From Zeimonas sp050187175 (lineage in GTDB: Bacteria; Pseudomonadota; Gammaproteobacteria; Burkholderiales; Burkholderiaceae_E): a DNA stretch of 64,000 bases. Each line of letters starts with the position of its first letter. Within the stretch, counting starts at the first letter, position 1. The translations under genes and the position numbers were made by a program. Shown here piece after piece: positions 9,117 through 15,763 of this stretch. A model generated the notes under the pieces. That model was not told the DNA's origin and searched no databases. It was given only the letters and a program-made list of their open reading frames with translations. The DNA lies in NCBI GenBank assembly GCA_050187175.1, contig JBFWXS010000010.1:1-64000 (forward strand). Reading direction: 5' to 3'.

Positions 9117-10181
9117 TCAGCGCTGGATGAAGCGGGTGAACCGCTCTATGGCGCGCCGCCCTTCCGGCGAGGCATAGAACTCCGGCGAGATGACGAACTG
9201 CTTGTTCAGGTTGGCCGGCGCCGTCGGCATCTGCGCGACCTGCTCGGGAGTCATGATGCCCAGCGAATACGCCGCCTGATTGACCGGGCCATAGTCGATC
9301 ATCGTGCCGAAGCGGGCCTGCGGCTCGGGCAGCAGCGACGAGTTGATCAGCTTCATCGCGGCAGCCTTGTTGCGCGCGCCCTTGGGCACGGCCAGGCACT
9401 CGTCCTCGATCATGGCCTGGTTCCAGACGAAGCCGACATTGGCGCCGTCCTGGATCAGTGCGCGGGCGCGGCCATTGGCCAGCATGATCATGTCGACCTC
9501 GCCGTCGCGGATCAGCTGCATCGCCTGGCCCGACGAGTTCCACCAGACCGCGATGTGCGGCTTGATTTCCTCCAGCTTCTTGAATGCGCGATCGACGCCG
9601 GCCGGCGTCTTCAGCAGCGGATAGACCTCGCTGTCGGGCACGCCGTCGGCCAGCAAGGCTGCCTCGAGCACGTAGGTGCCGGTGGCGAACAGCGCGCGCC
9701 GGCCGGGGAACTTCTTGACGTCCCAGAAATCCTTCCAGCCGGTCGGCGGCGAAGCGCCGAACTTCTTGGTGTTATACGCGACACCGTAGCTAAACGCGAA
9801 GACGCCGACGTAATCGGGCTTGGCGTAGCGCTGCTTGTCGATCTGGGAGATATTGTTCACCACGCCGTAGTCGATCGGCTCCAGCAGGCCGTCCTTGGCG
9901 GCGCGCTCGCAGTCCACGAAGCCGTACATCACCAGATCCCAGGCGACGCGCCCGCCGTTCACTTGAGCGACCAGTCCCGGCAAGCCGCCGTGCAGCTCGG
10001 AGCGCACATTGATGTTCTGGCTCTTGGCCATCGAGAACAGCCCTTTGAGCGTGGCTTCCGTCGTGACCCCGCCCCAGCCGGCGAGCGTGACGCTCTCCTG
10101 CGCGGGGGAAGCCGATGAGTACACCGACGCGAGAAGGGCAATAGTGGTGGCGCCGATGCGCCGCAGAAGTGCGTTGTTCAC
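9117..10181 (-). CDS. ABC transporter solute-binding protein, polyamine/PotD type (copy 1)
   Basis: A 354-aa secreted receptor and the first gene of the minus-strand catabolic operon. I chose the GTG start at 10181: AGAGGA lies just upstream, and the product then has a normal Sec signal peptide ending near SASPAQ. A longer ATG frame to 10289 adds an implausible lead. The mature protein begins SVTLAGWGG and has the periplasmic binding protein type 2 layout, with the conserved VWWNSSGQAMQLIRDGEVDM block at about residue 200. A close paralogue lies at 10827-11876. It should work with the ATPase and permease at the operon's far end. Confidence 0.88.
   Translation of the reverse strand: MNNALLRRIGATTIALLASVYSSASPAQESVTLAGWGGVTTEATLKGLFSMAKSQNINVRSELHGGLPGLVAQVNGGRVAWDLVMYGFVDCERAAKDGLLEPIDYGVVNNISQIDKQRYAKPDYVGVFAFSYGVAYNTKKFGASPPTGWKDFWDVKKFPGRRALFATGTYVLEAALLADGVPDSEVYPLLKTPAGVDRAFKKLEEIKPHIAVWWNSSGQAMQLIRDGEVDMIMLANGRARALIQDGANVGFVWNQAMIEDECLAVPKGARNKAAAMKLINSSLLPEPQARFGTMIDYGPVNQAAYSLGIMTPEQVAQMPTAPANLNKQFVISPEFYASPEGRRAIERFTRFIQR
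9487..9553 (-). repeat. 67-bp block identical to 11440-11506 (inverted)
   Basis: Within the first solute-receptor gene, this stretch is base-for-base identical, on the opposite strand, to 11440-11506 in the second receptor gene. It encodes the conserved WWNSSGQAMQLIRDGEVDM block. Flanking codons differ at third positions, so the identity is locally higher than elsewhere in the pair. This suggests gene conversion or a recombination point. Confidence 0.85.
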
Positions 10182-10258
10182 TTCGGTCCTCTCATTGCGT
10201 TTGCAGTTTCGGAACGGTTCGGCCAGTCCCCACCGCGCACGCAGCAGGTGAAATGAAC

Positions 10259-10363
10259 GATATAACAAGAGCAGGATTATTGCAATCAATACCTACACTT
10301 GATATAACAACGTCCTGCGCTGCCTTGGAGCAATCTCGAGAGTCGGCGCAGCGATGTTATATC
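10259..10363. promoter_or_regulatory. Divergent promoter region with three GATATAAC copies
   Basis: The 222-bp gap between the two divergent units carries GATATAAC at 10259-10266 and 10301-10308, and its reverse complement GTTATATC at 10356-10363. The first two extend to GATATAACAA, and the third reads GATATAACAT on the minus strand. The two direct copies are 42 bp apart start to start, four helical turns. Such AT-rich repeats stand out in this GC-rich DNA and are the best operator candidates for the GntR/FCD regulator at 4585-5322. This is inference; no experiment supports it here. Confidence 0.55.
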
Positions 10364-10403
10364 CCACCATTTTCATCAATCACTGCCTCCGAAGGAGCCG
10401 ACT

Positions 10404-10793
10404 GTGCTGAAGATCCACAATCCGTCGTCCATCTGCCCGCCCCTGCTGCCCACGTATTCCAATGGAATGGAAGTTCCGCCGAACGCCCGCTGGCTGCACA
10501 CGGCGGGGCTGGTCGGCGTCGACAAGTCGGGCAAGCCGGCCGCCGGCATGGAGCGCCAGGCCGAGCTCATCTGGGAAGGACTGGTCGCCATCCTGGCGAG
10601 CGCCGGGATGTCGGTGTCCGACATCGTGAAGATGAATGCGTTCGTCGTTCACGGCCAGGACGCGCGCGCCTACGGCGCCATCCGGCAGCGCTATCTCGGT
10701 GACCACAAGCCCGCTTCCACCATGGTGTACGTGCCCGCATTGATCTCGCCCGACTTCCTGCTGGAGGTCGAAGTCATCGCTGCAAAAGCCTGA
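10404..10793 (+). CDS. RidA-family protein lacking the catalytic Arg
   Basis: A 129-aa YjgF/RidA-fold protein, first gene of the plus-strand unit. The C-terminal segment that normally reads PAR(S/T) is KPASTMVYV here, so the deaminase arginine is replaced by Ser105. By family knowledge, members without this Arg are not 2-aminoacrylate-type deaminases and may bind ligands or catalyse another reaction. It precedes the second solute receptor by 33 bp. It is distinct in sequence from the RidA at 3138-3536. Confidence 0.84.
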   Translation: MLKIHNPSSICPPLLPTYSNGMEVPPNARWLHTAGLVGVDKSGKPAAGMERQAELIWEGLVAILASAGMSVSDIVKMNAFVVHGQDARAYGAIRQRYLGDHKPASTMVYVPALISPDFLLEVEVIAAKA

Positions 10794-10826
10794 CCCCTTC
10801 ACCCCACCACTGCCACGGAGCATGAC

Positions 10827-11876
10827 ATGCGTGACGTGATCAACTATCGCTGGGCCCTCGCCCCACTGCTCGCTGCTGCACTGACGTTTCCTGCACACGC
10901 CCAGAAGTCCGTCACCCTCGCGGGCTGGGGCGGAGAGAGCCAGGAAGCCATCGTCAAAGGACTGTTCGGCAACTCGAAATCGATGGGTATCGAAGTCCGG
11001 CAGGACCGTCACGGCGGACTGGCGGGACTCAAGGCCAATGTCAGCTCCGGCCGCACCACCTGGGACGTGGTGGATATGGGCTTCACGCGCTGCGAGCAGG
11101 CCGCCGCCGCCGGCCTGCTCGAAAAGCTCGACTACAAGACGATAGATACGCGCGGCATCAACCCGGACTACGTGCGCCCTAACTACGTCGGCGTGTTCAG
11201 CTTCAGTTACGGGATCGCCTATAACACGCGCAAGTACGCCACGCCGCCGAGCGGCTGGAAGGACTTCTGGGACGTGCAGCGCTTCCCGGGACGGCGGGCA
11301 CTGTTCAACCAGGGGCCGTACGTGCTGGAGGCCGCACTGATGGCGGACGGCGTCGCCCCCGGTGAGGTCTATCAACTGCTCGCCACCCCGGCCGGCGTGG
11401 ACCGTGCGTTCAAGAAGCTGCAGGAGATCAAGCCGCACGTCGCGGTCTGGTGGAACTCGTCGGGCCAGGCGATGCAGCTGATCCGCGACGGCGAGGTCGA
11501 CATGATTCTGCTGGCCAACGGCCGGGCCGGCGCGCTGATGGACGACGGCGCGAGGGTCGGATTCAGCTTCGATCAGGCACTGCTCGAGATCGAATGCCTG
11601 ATGGTGCCCAAAGGCGCGCCGAACGCGGCCGCCGCCATGCAGCTGATCAACGCGGCCCTTGATCCGCAGGCGCAGGCGCGCGCTTCGATGATGATCGAGT
11701 ACGGGCCCACGAACCTGAAGGCCTTCGACACCGGCGCGATCACGCCGGCGCGTGCCGCGAAGCTGCCGACTGCGCCGCAGCATATCGGCAAGCAGCTGCT
11801 GACCTCGCCGGAGTGGTATGCATCGCCGCAGGGGACGGCGGCGATGGAGCGGTTCGCGCGGTTCCTGCAGCAGTAG
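10827..11876 (+). CDS. ABC transporter solute-binding protein, polyamine/PotD type (copy 2)
   Basis: A 349-aa secreted receptor with a signal peptide ending at FPAHA-QKSV. It is a paralogue of 9117-10181: both mature proteins begin SVTLAGWGG and share GWKDFWDV, FPGRRALF, YVLEAALXADGV and the WWNSSGQAMQLIRDGEVDM block. CACGGAG precedes the ATG. No ATPase or permease follows, so it probably uses those at the end of the opposite operon. Two receptors could widen the substrate range of one transporter. Confidence 0.88.
   Translation: MRDVINYRWALAPLLAAALTFPAHAQKSVTLAGWGGESQEAIVKGLFGNSKSMGIEVRQDRHGGLAGLKANVSSGRTTWDVVDMGFTRCEQAAAAGLLEKLDYKTIDTRGINPDYVRPNYVGVFSFSYGIAYNTRKYATPPSGWKDFWDVQRFPGRRALFNQGPYVLEAALMADGVAPGEVYQLLATPAGVDRAFKKLQEIKPHVAVWWNSSGQAMQLIRDGEVDMILLANGRAGALMDDGARVGFSFDQALLEIECLMVPKGAPNAAAAMQLINAALDPQAQARASMMIEYGPTNLKAFDTGAITPARAAKLPTAPQHIGKQLLTSPEWYASPQGTAAMERFARFLQQ
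11440..11506 (+). repeat. 67-bp block identical to 9487-9553 (inverted)
   Basis: This is the partner of the block in the first receptor gene. The two copies are in inverted orientation with about 1.9 kb between them, spanning the divergent promoter and the second RidA gene. Homologous exchange between them would invert that segment and leave both receptor genes intact as chimeras. Confidence 0.85.
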
Positions 11877-11880
11877 GCGG

Positions 11881-12116
11881 GGGAGCGGCAGGCGCAGGTT
11901 GGCCGGTGGGATGGATGCGGCGGTCGGCCCTTTGGGCCGACTGCCCTGCGCTGCTCGTCTTGGGGCTGGCGCGGCGTAACTCGCTCCGCGCCCATGGGCG
12001 CTGCGCTCAAACAGACGCCGCGATACAGAAGACGATGCGCGCTGCGCGCGCCGCCCCAAGACTGCGCTGCTCGGCGCCGCATACATCCCACCGGCCAACC
12101 TGCGCCTGCCGCTCCC
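11881..12116. repeat. Palindromic intergenic element A (33-bp perfect terminal inverted repeats)
   Basis: Positions 11881-11913 and 12084-12116 are perfect inverted repeats of 33 bp; after one mismatch the match continues for eight more bases inward. The 170-bp centre contains a GTCGGCCC-ttt-GGGCCGAC hairpin and a core at 11973-12019. On the minus strand this core reads GGCGTCTGTTTGAGCGCAG and ends in GCGAGTTACGCC. Element B carries a related core on the plus strand. No transposase frame exists inside, so it looks like a non-autonomous, MITE- or REP-like repeat. Confidence 0.8.
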
Positions 12117-12257
12117 TGCAACGATGGTGGCGTGCCAAGGAAAACTACGCGGCGCTGGCTCGATCCATCTTTGCCTATTTCTGTGCGATCGGGTTCGAGC
12201 TGCACGGCTCGAGCCGCATCGGCGGTGCCATACGGGCGAGGACCATGGTGGGCAAAA

Positions 12258-12271
12258 TAGGTCCGAACATA
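12258..12271. promoter_or_regulatory. Degenerate second operator-like site (TAGGTCCGAACATA)
   Basis: The 14 bases TAGGTCCGAACATA match the perfect palindrome TATGTCCGGACATA at 12729-12742 at 12 of 14 positions. The site lies just outside repeat element B. It may be an auxiliary operator for the same regulator, or a relic of the original promoter region from before element B was inserted. Confidence 0.4.
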
Positions 12272-12307
12272 ACAGGTCGACCATCGTGACCTGCAACCGC
12301 TGTATCG

Positions 12308-12688
12308 GCAAAGGCGTGGGCCGGGGGCTGCGACTGGACCGGACGCCCGGAGGCATGACATCGGCGCGGCGCGGGCCGGCGTGGCGCCGGTGGGCGTGGC
12401 GCTATGCGCAGCCGAGAAGCGCAGTAAGCTTGGCGCGCGCGCAAAGCGCGCCACCATTCTGAGTTACGGCGTCTGCCTGAGAGAAGCTTCCCACAGGGGA
12501 GCGCAGCGAGTTACGCCTTGGGCCACACTTCCGAGCATTGCAGGGAACCCCTTTGCGAAGCAAAGGGGCAAGCCTCCAGCGCCGTGCCACCCGCACCGCG
12601 CTGACCCGCACCGCGCTGACCCGCGCCGCGCCGATGTCATGCCTCCGGGCGCCCGGCCCAGCCGCAGCCCCCCGGCCTATGCCTTTGC
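12308..12688. repeat. Palindromic intergenic element B (about 68-bp imperfect inverted repeats)
   Basis: The left arm 12308-12375 and right arm 12620-12688 are inverted copies that differ by five A/G transitions and one single-base indel; the innermost 27 bases are identical. The centre holds a core at about 12468-12516 that starts GGCGTCTGCCTGAG and ends GCGAGTTACGCC, related to the minus-strand core of element A, plus a CCCCTTTGC-gaa-GCAAAGGGG hairpin. A 15-bp unit (CGCACCGCGCTGACC) is repeated in tandem just before the right arm. Confidence 0.75.
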
Positions 12689-12728
12689 ACGCCACAACCG
12701 CGGAGCACGCAACCACTCCGCGTGCTAC

Positions 12729-12746
12729 TATGTCCGGACATATAAT
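12729..12746 (+). promoter_or_regulatory. Promoter with operator palindrome TATGTCCGGACATA abutting TATAAT
   Basis: A perfect 14-bp palindrome (12729-12742) runs into a consensus -10 hexamer TATAAT (12741-12746) without an obvious -35. A protein bound here would block RNA polymerase, which fits a GntR-type repressor. The UTRA-domain regulator encoded two genes downstream (14883-15638) is the natural candidate. The start codon follows at 12779, preceded by AAGGAG. Confidence 0.6.
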
Positions 12747-12778
12747 TGCACAAACAGCCCGACCAACAAGGAGCGCAT

Positions 12779-13846
12779 TTGAGCAAGGACCGTCACGGCA
12801 ACTTCTTCGAAGACTTCGAGCTCGGCATGCGCCTTCGCCACCCCACGCCGCGCACGCTCACCGAAGGCGACCGCAGCCTGTACGTCGCACTCACCGGCAG
12901 CCGCGACGCGCTGTCGAGCGCCGAGACCACGGCGCAGCGGGTCGGCCTGCCGCGGCGACCGCTCGAATCGCTGCTCGTCTTCAACACGGCGTTCGGCAAG
13001 ACGGTGCCGGACATCTCGCTCAATGCAGTCGCCAACCTGGGCTATGCCGATATGCGCTTCCTCGCGCCGGTGTTCAGCGACGACACGCTGGCGGTGGAAA
13101 GCGAGGTGATCGGGCTGCGCGAGAACTCGAACCGGCAGAGCGGCGTGGTCTATGTATGCTCCACGGCGGCCAGGCAGACCGGTGAAGCGGTGTTGAGCTG
13201 GGTTCGCTGGGTCATGGTGCACAAGCGGCGCGCCGACGCGGCCGTCGCGCCGGCCAGCGTGCCGGCGCTCGTCGACAGCGTCGAGCCGGCGCGGCTGGCA
13301 GTCTCGCAGTACGGAGCCGACGTGTCGCGCATCGTGGAAGCGACCGGGGTCGCCGATCTGTGGGACGACTACCAGACCGGCGAGCGGATCGATCATCTGA
13401 GCGGCATGACGGTGAACGACAGCGACCATAGCCTGGCGACGCGGCTGTACCAGAACACGGCCAAGGCGCACTTCGATGGTCATCGGATGGCTGCGACGCC
13501 GTCCGGTCAGCGGCTGGTCTACGGCGGTCACGTGATGTCGATCTGCCGCGCGCTTTCCTATGACGGCCTCGAGAATGTGCTGTCCATCCTGGCCATCAAC
13601 GGCGGCACGCATGTCGCGCCTACGTACGCCGGCGACACGCTGTACTGCGCCACGATGGTGCTGGACAAGCACGAGCTGTCGAACCCGTTCGTGGGAGCGC
13701 TGCGGCTACGGATGATAGGCGCCAAGAACGTGGAACAGGTCGCGGCTATCGCGTTTCCCGGTACCTTGCAGAATCGCCCGAAGCACGCCGATGGCGTGGT
13801 GCTGGATCTCGACTACACCGTCGCCATTCCCAGAAGAACCCACTGA
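12779..13846 (+). CDS. MaoC-fold hydratase, mesaconyl-CoA hydratase-like
   Basis: A 355-aa protein with two hot-dog halves, the size and layout of mesaconyl-CoA hydratase (Mch/MeaC) and unlike short R-hydratases. It begins SKDRHGNFFEDFELGMRL, and the second half starts near DDYQTGERIDHLSGMTV. I chose the TTG at 12779 because AAGGAG lies 5 bases upstream. A TTG at 12746 overlaps the -10 box and is excluded. It is followed 32 bp later by a CoA-ester lyase, the same pairing seen for mesaconyl-CoA/methylmalyl-CoA interconversion. The precise substrate is inferred from family and pairing. Confidence 0.82.
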   Translation: MSKDRHGNFFEDFELGMRLRHPTPRTLTEGDRSLYVALTGSRDALSSAETTAQRVGLPRRPLESLLVFNTAFGKTVPDISLNAVANLGYADMRFLAPVFSDDTLAVESEVIGLRENSNRQSGVVYVCSTAARQTGEAVLSWVRWVMVHKRRADAAVAPASVPALVDSVEPARLAVSQYGADVSRIVEATGVADLWDDYQTGERIDHLSGMTVNDSDHSLATRLYQNTAKAHFDGHRMAATPSGQRLVYGGHVMSICRALSYDGLENVLSILAINGGTHVAPTYAGDTLYCATMVLDKHELSNPFVGALRLRMIGAKNVEQVAAIAFPGTLQNRPKHADGVVLDLDYTVAIPRRTH

Positions 13847-13878
13847 ACCCGAAGAATCCACTGAGCGGAGAATCATCG

Positions 13879-14886
13879 ATGTCGCCCCCCCCTCATCCGA
13901 AGGACGCCCTGTTCGGCGGCGAGAAGGCCTTTCCCGTGCTGCCGGTCTGCGAGCATTTCGCCGGCAGCGAGAAGCTGATTCTCAAGGCCTTCGAGCTGCA
14001 GCGGCAGTACGGCCCGATCTTCGACCTCACCTGCGACTGCGAGGACGGCGCGGCGGCCGGCAACGAGAAGGCGCATGCCGAGATGGTGGCGCGGCTGATC
14101 GCCTCGGACCAGAACCCGCATGCGCGCGCCGGCGCCCGCATCCACGATCCCACGCACTGGGCCTGGCAGCAGGACGTCGACATCATCGTCGGCGGCGCCG
14201 CGAAGAAGCTCGCCTACCTGACCGTGCCGAAGGCCACGGCGGCGGCGCAGGTGGCGGACGTGATCGCGTACATCCAGGCAGCGGCGCGGAAGTCCGGCGC
14301 GCAGCGCGCGATTCCCGTGCATGTGCTGATCGAGACGCACGGTGCGCTGAAAGATGTCTTCGCCATCGCCGAGCTGCCGGACATCGAGGTGCTCGATTTC
14401 GGGCAGATGGATTTCGTCAGCGGACACCATGGCGCGATTCCGGTCGACGCGATGCGCAGCCCGGGACAGTTCGAGCATGCGCTGCTGGTGCGCGCCAAGA
14501 GCGAGCTGGTCGCGGCGGCGCTGGCCAATGGAATCGTGCCGGCGCACAACGTCTGCCTGAACCTGAAGGACGAGCGGGTGGTTCATGGCGATGCGGCGCG
14601 GGCGCGGCGCGAGTTCGGTTTCCAGCGCATGTGGAGCATCCATCCGGCGCAGATCAGGCCGATCGTGGACGCGATGAAGCCCGAGCTGGCGGTCGTCGCG
14701 GACGCGGCGGCGATCCTGACACAGGCGCAGGACGCCGACTGGGGGCCGATCCAGTACAAGGGCGAGCTGCACGACCGCGCCACGTACCGCTATTTCTGGA
14801 CCGTGCTCGAGAAGGCCAAGGCGACCGGCGTGCCGATTCCGGAGCCGGCTCAGCAGCGCTTCTTCGCCGTGCCGCCGGCATCATGA
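13879..14886 (+). CDS. HpcH/HpaI aldolase / citrate-lyase-beta family CoA lyase (malyl/citramalyl-CoA lyase-like)
   Basis: A 335-aa TIM-barrel, Mg-dependent CoA-ester lyase. Early segments include PVCEHFAGSEKLILKAFE, and FDLTCDCEDGAAAGNEKAHA carries the acidic residues that bind the metal; IETHGALKDVF and LDFGQMDF follow the CitE/Mcl pattern. It probably cleaves a 3-hydroxyacyl-CoA such as methylmalyl- or citramalyl-CoA made by the hydratase upstream. Its stop overlaps the start of the GntR/UTRA gene by 4 bp, so the three genes form one operon. Confidence 0.86.
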   Translation: MSPPPHPKDALFGGEKAFPVLPVCEHFAGSEKLILKAFELQRQYGPIFDLTCDCEDGAAAGNEKAHAEMVARLIASDQNPHARAGARIHDPTHWAWQQDVDIIVGGAAKKLAYLTVPKATAAAQVADVIAYIQAAARKSGAQRAIPVHVLIETHGALKDVFAIAELPDIEVLDFGQMDFVSGHHGAIPVDAMRSPGQFEHALLVRAKSELVAAALANGIVPAHNVCLNLKDERVVHGDAARARREFGFQRMWSIHPAQIRPIVDAMKPELAVVADAAAILTQAQDADWGPIQYKGELHDRATYRYFWTVLEKAKATGVPIPEPAQQRFFAVPPAS

Positions 14887-15638
14887 GCGACACCCCACCG
14901 GGCGATGCCCCCGTCAAACGCTATCTCGACGTCGCTCACCGGCTGATCGGCGAGATCGTCGACGGTGCGTATCCGGTGGGCGGGCTGCTGCCCACGGAGC
15001 TGGAGCTGGCCGAGCTCCATGGCGCGAGCCGGCACACGATACGCGCCGCGCTGACCGTGTTGCAGGAGCGCGGCTACATCTCGCGCAGGAAGTCGCTCGG
15101 CACCCGCGTCGAATCGGCGAACCCGACTCAGTCGTACGTGCACACGGTAGACACGGTGGACGATCTGGTCCGCACGGCGTCGACCGAAGTCCGCTCCATC
15201 GAATCGGTTCGCGTCGTGACGCTGGACCGGGCGACCGCTCGCCGCTTGGGCGCCCCGTTCGACAGCAGCTGGATGCGCTTCTCCGGCCCGCGGATCGATG
15301 CCAGGAAACGCACGCCGGTGTCGTGGGTGGACATCTATGTCGACGTCGCCTTCGCCGGCATCGAGGATCAGGTTCGCTCGAATCCGATCGCGCTGGTCAG
15401 CGACATCATCGAGCGCGAATACGGGCAGCGCGTCGCCGAGGTGCGCCAGATCGTCTACGGCACGTTGATCGAGGACCCGCTCGCCCGCACGCTAGGCGTC
15501 GCCGCGGGCTCCGCGGGCCTGCGCATCCTGCGCCACTACAAGGACGACAGCCAGCGAATGCTGGAAGTCACCGAGACGATCAGTCCGGCCGACCGGGTCA
15601 GCGTATCGGTGCGTCTCAGGCGCGGCCGGTCCGGCTGA
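14883..15638 (+). CDS. GntR-family regulator with UTRA domain (HutC subfamily)
   Basis: A 251-aa protein. The N-terminal winged helix (about residues 10-78) includes DGAYPVGGLLPTELELAELH and SRHTIRAALTVLQERGYI; the C-terminal UTRA ligand-binding domain (about 95-245) contains the RILRHYKDD strand region. The ATG at 14883 overlaps the lyase stop (ATGA). A much longer open frame starting at 13791 is a shadow of the two preceding genes. It is the likely repressor of its own operon at the 12729 palindrome. Confidence 0.88.
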   Translation: MSDTPPGDAPVKRYLDVAHRLIGEIVDGAYPVGGLLPTELELAELHGASRHTIRAALTVLQERGYISRRKSLGTRVESANPTQSYVHTVDTVDDLVRTASTEVRSIESVRVVTLDRATARRLGAPFDSSWMRFSGPRIDARKRTPVSWVDIYVDVAFAGIEDQVRSNPIALVSDIIEREYGQRVAEVRQIVYGTLIEDPLARTLGVAAGSAGLRILRHYKDDSQRMLEVTETISPADRVSVSVRLRRGRSG

Positions 15639-15763
15639 GGCTGCGCACGGCCTCCATATCAAATGCGTATCCACCTGGACCAGATTCTGATTTGACCGTC
15701 GCCGCGGGCGCCTCACAGAATGGCTCGATCACCAGCTGCCGAGCCACACAGGAGCCCCGCTCG

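Larger units (their letters stand above)
11877..12778. other. 902-bp gene-free region built of palindromic repeats
   Basis: No open frame here has coding character: the frames on both strands read through palindromes and give arginine/proline-rich strings. The region holds two inverted-repeat elements (11881-12116 and 12308-12688), a spacer (12117-12307) with an operator-like site, and the promoter of the gene at 12779. Small perfect hairpins occur throughout, such as a 9-bp stem with a GAA loop at 12548-12568 and a 14-bp palindrome GCGCCCATGGGCGC near 11988-12001. Confidence 0.85.

Noticed and set aside
12591..12627. Tandem CGCACCGCGCTGACC units as a possible CRISPR-like array
   Set aside because: Only about two 15-bp copies, directly adjacent and without spacers; simple tandem duplication.
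11881..12688. Insertion sequence with transposase
   Set aside because: Terminal inverted repeats are present, but the interiors are about 170 and 245 bp with no transposase frame, so they are treated as non-coding repeats.
12381..12782. Short open frames within the palindromic region
   Set aside because: Their products mirror each other because they read through inverted repeats; no ribosome sites or domains.
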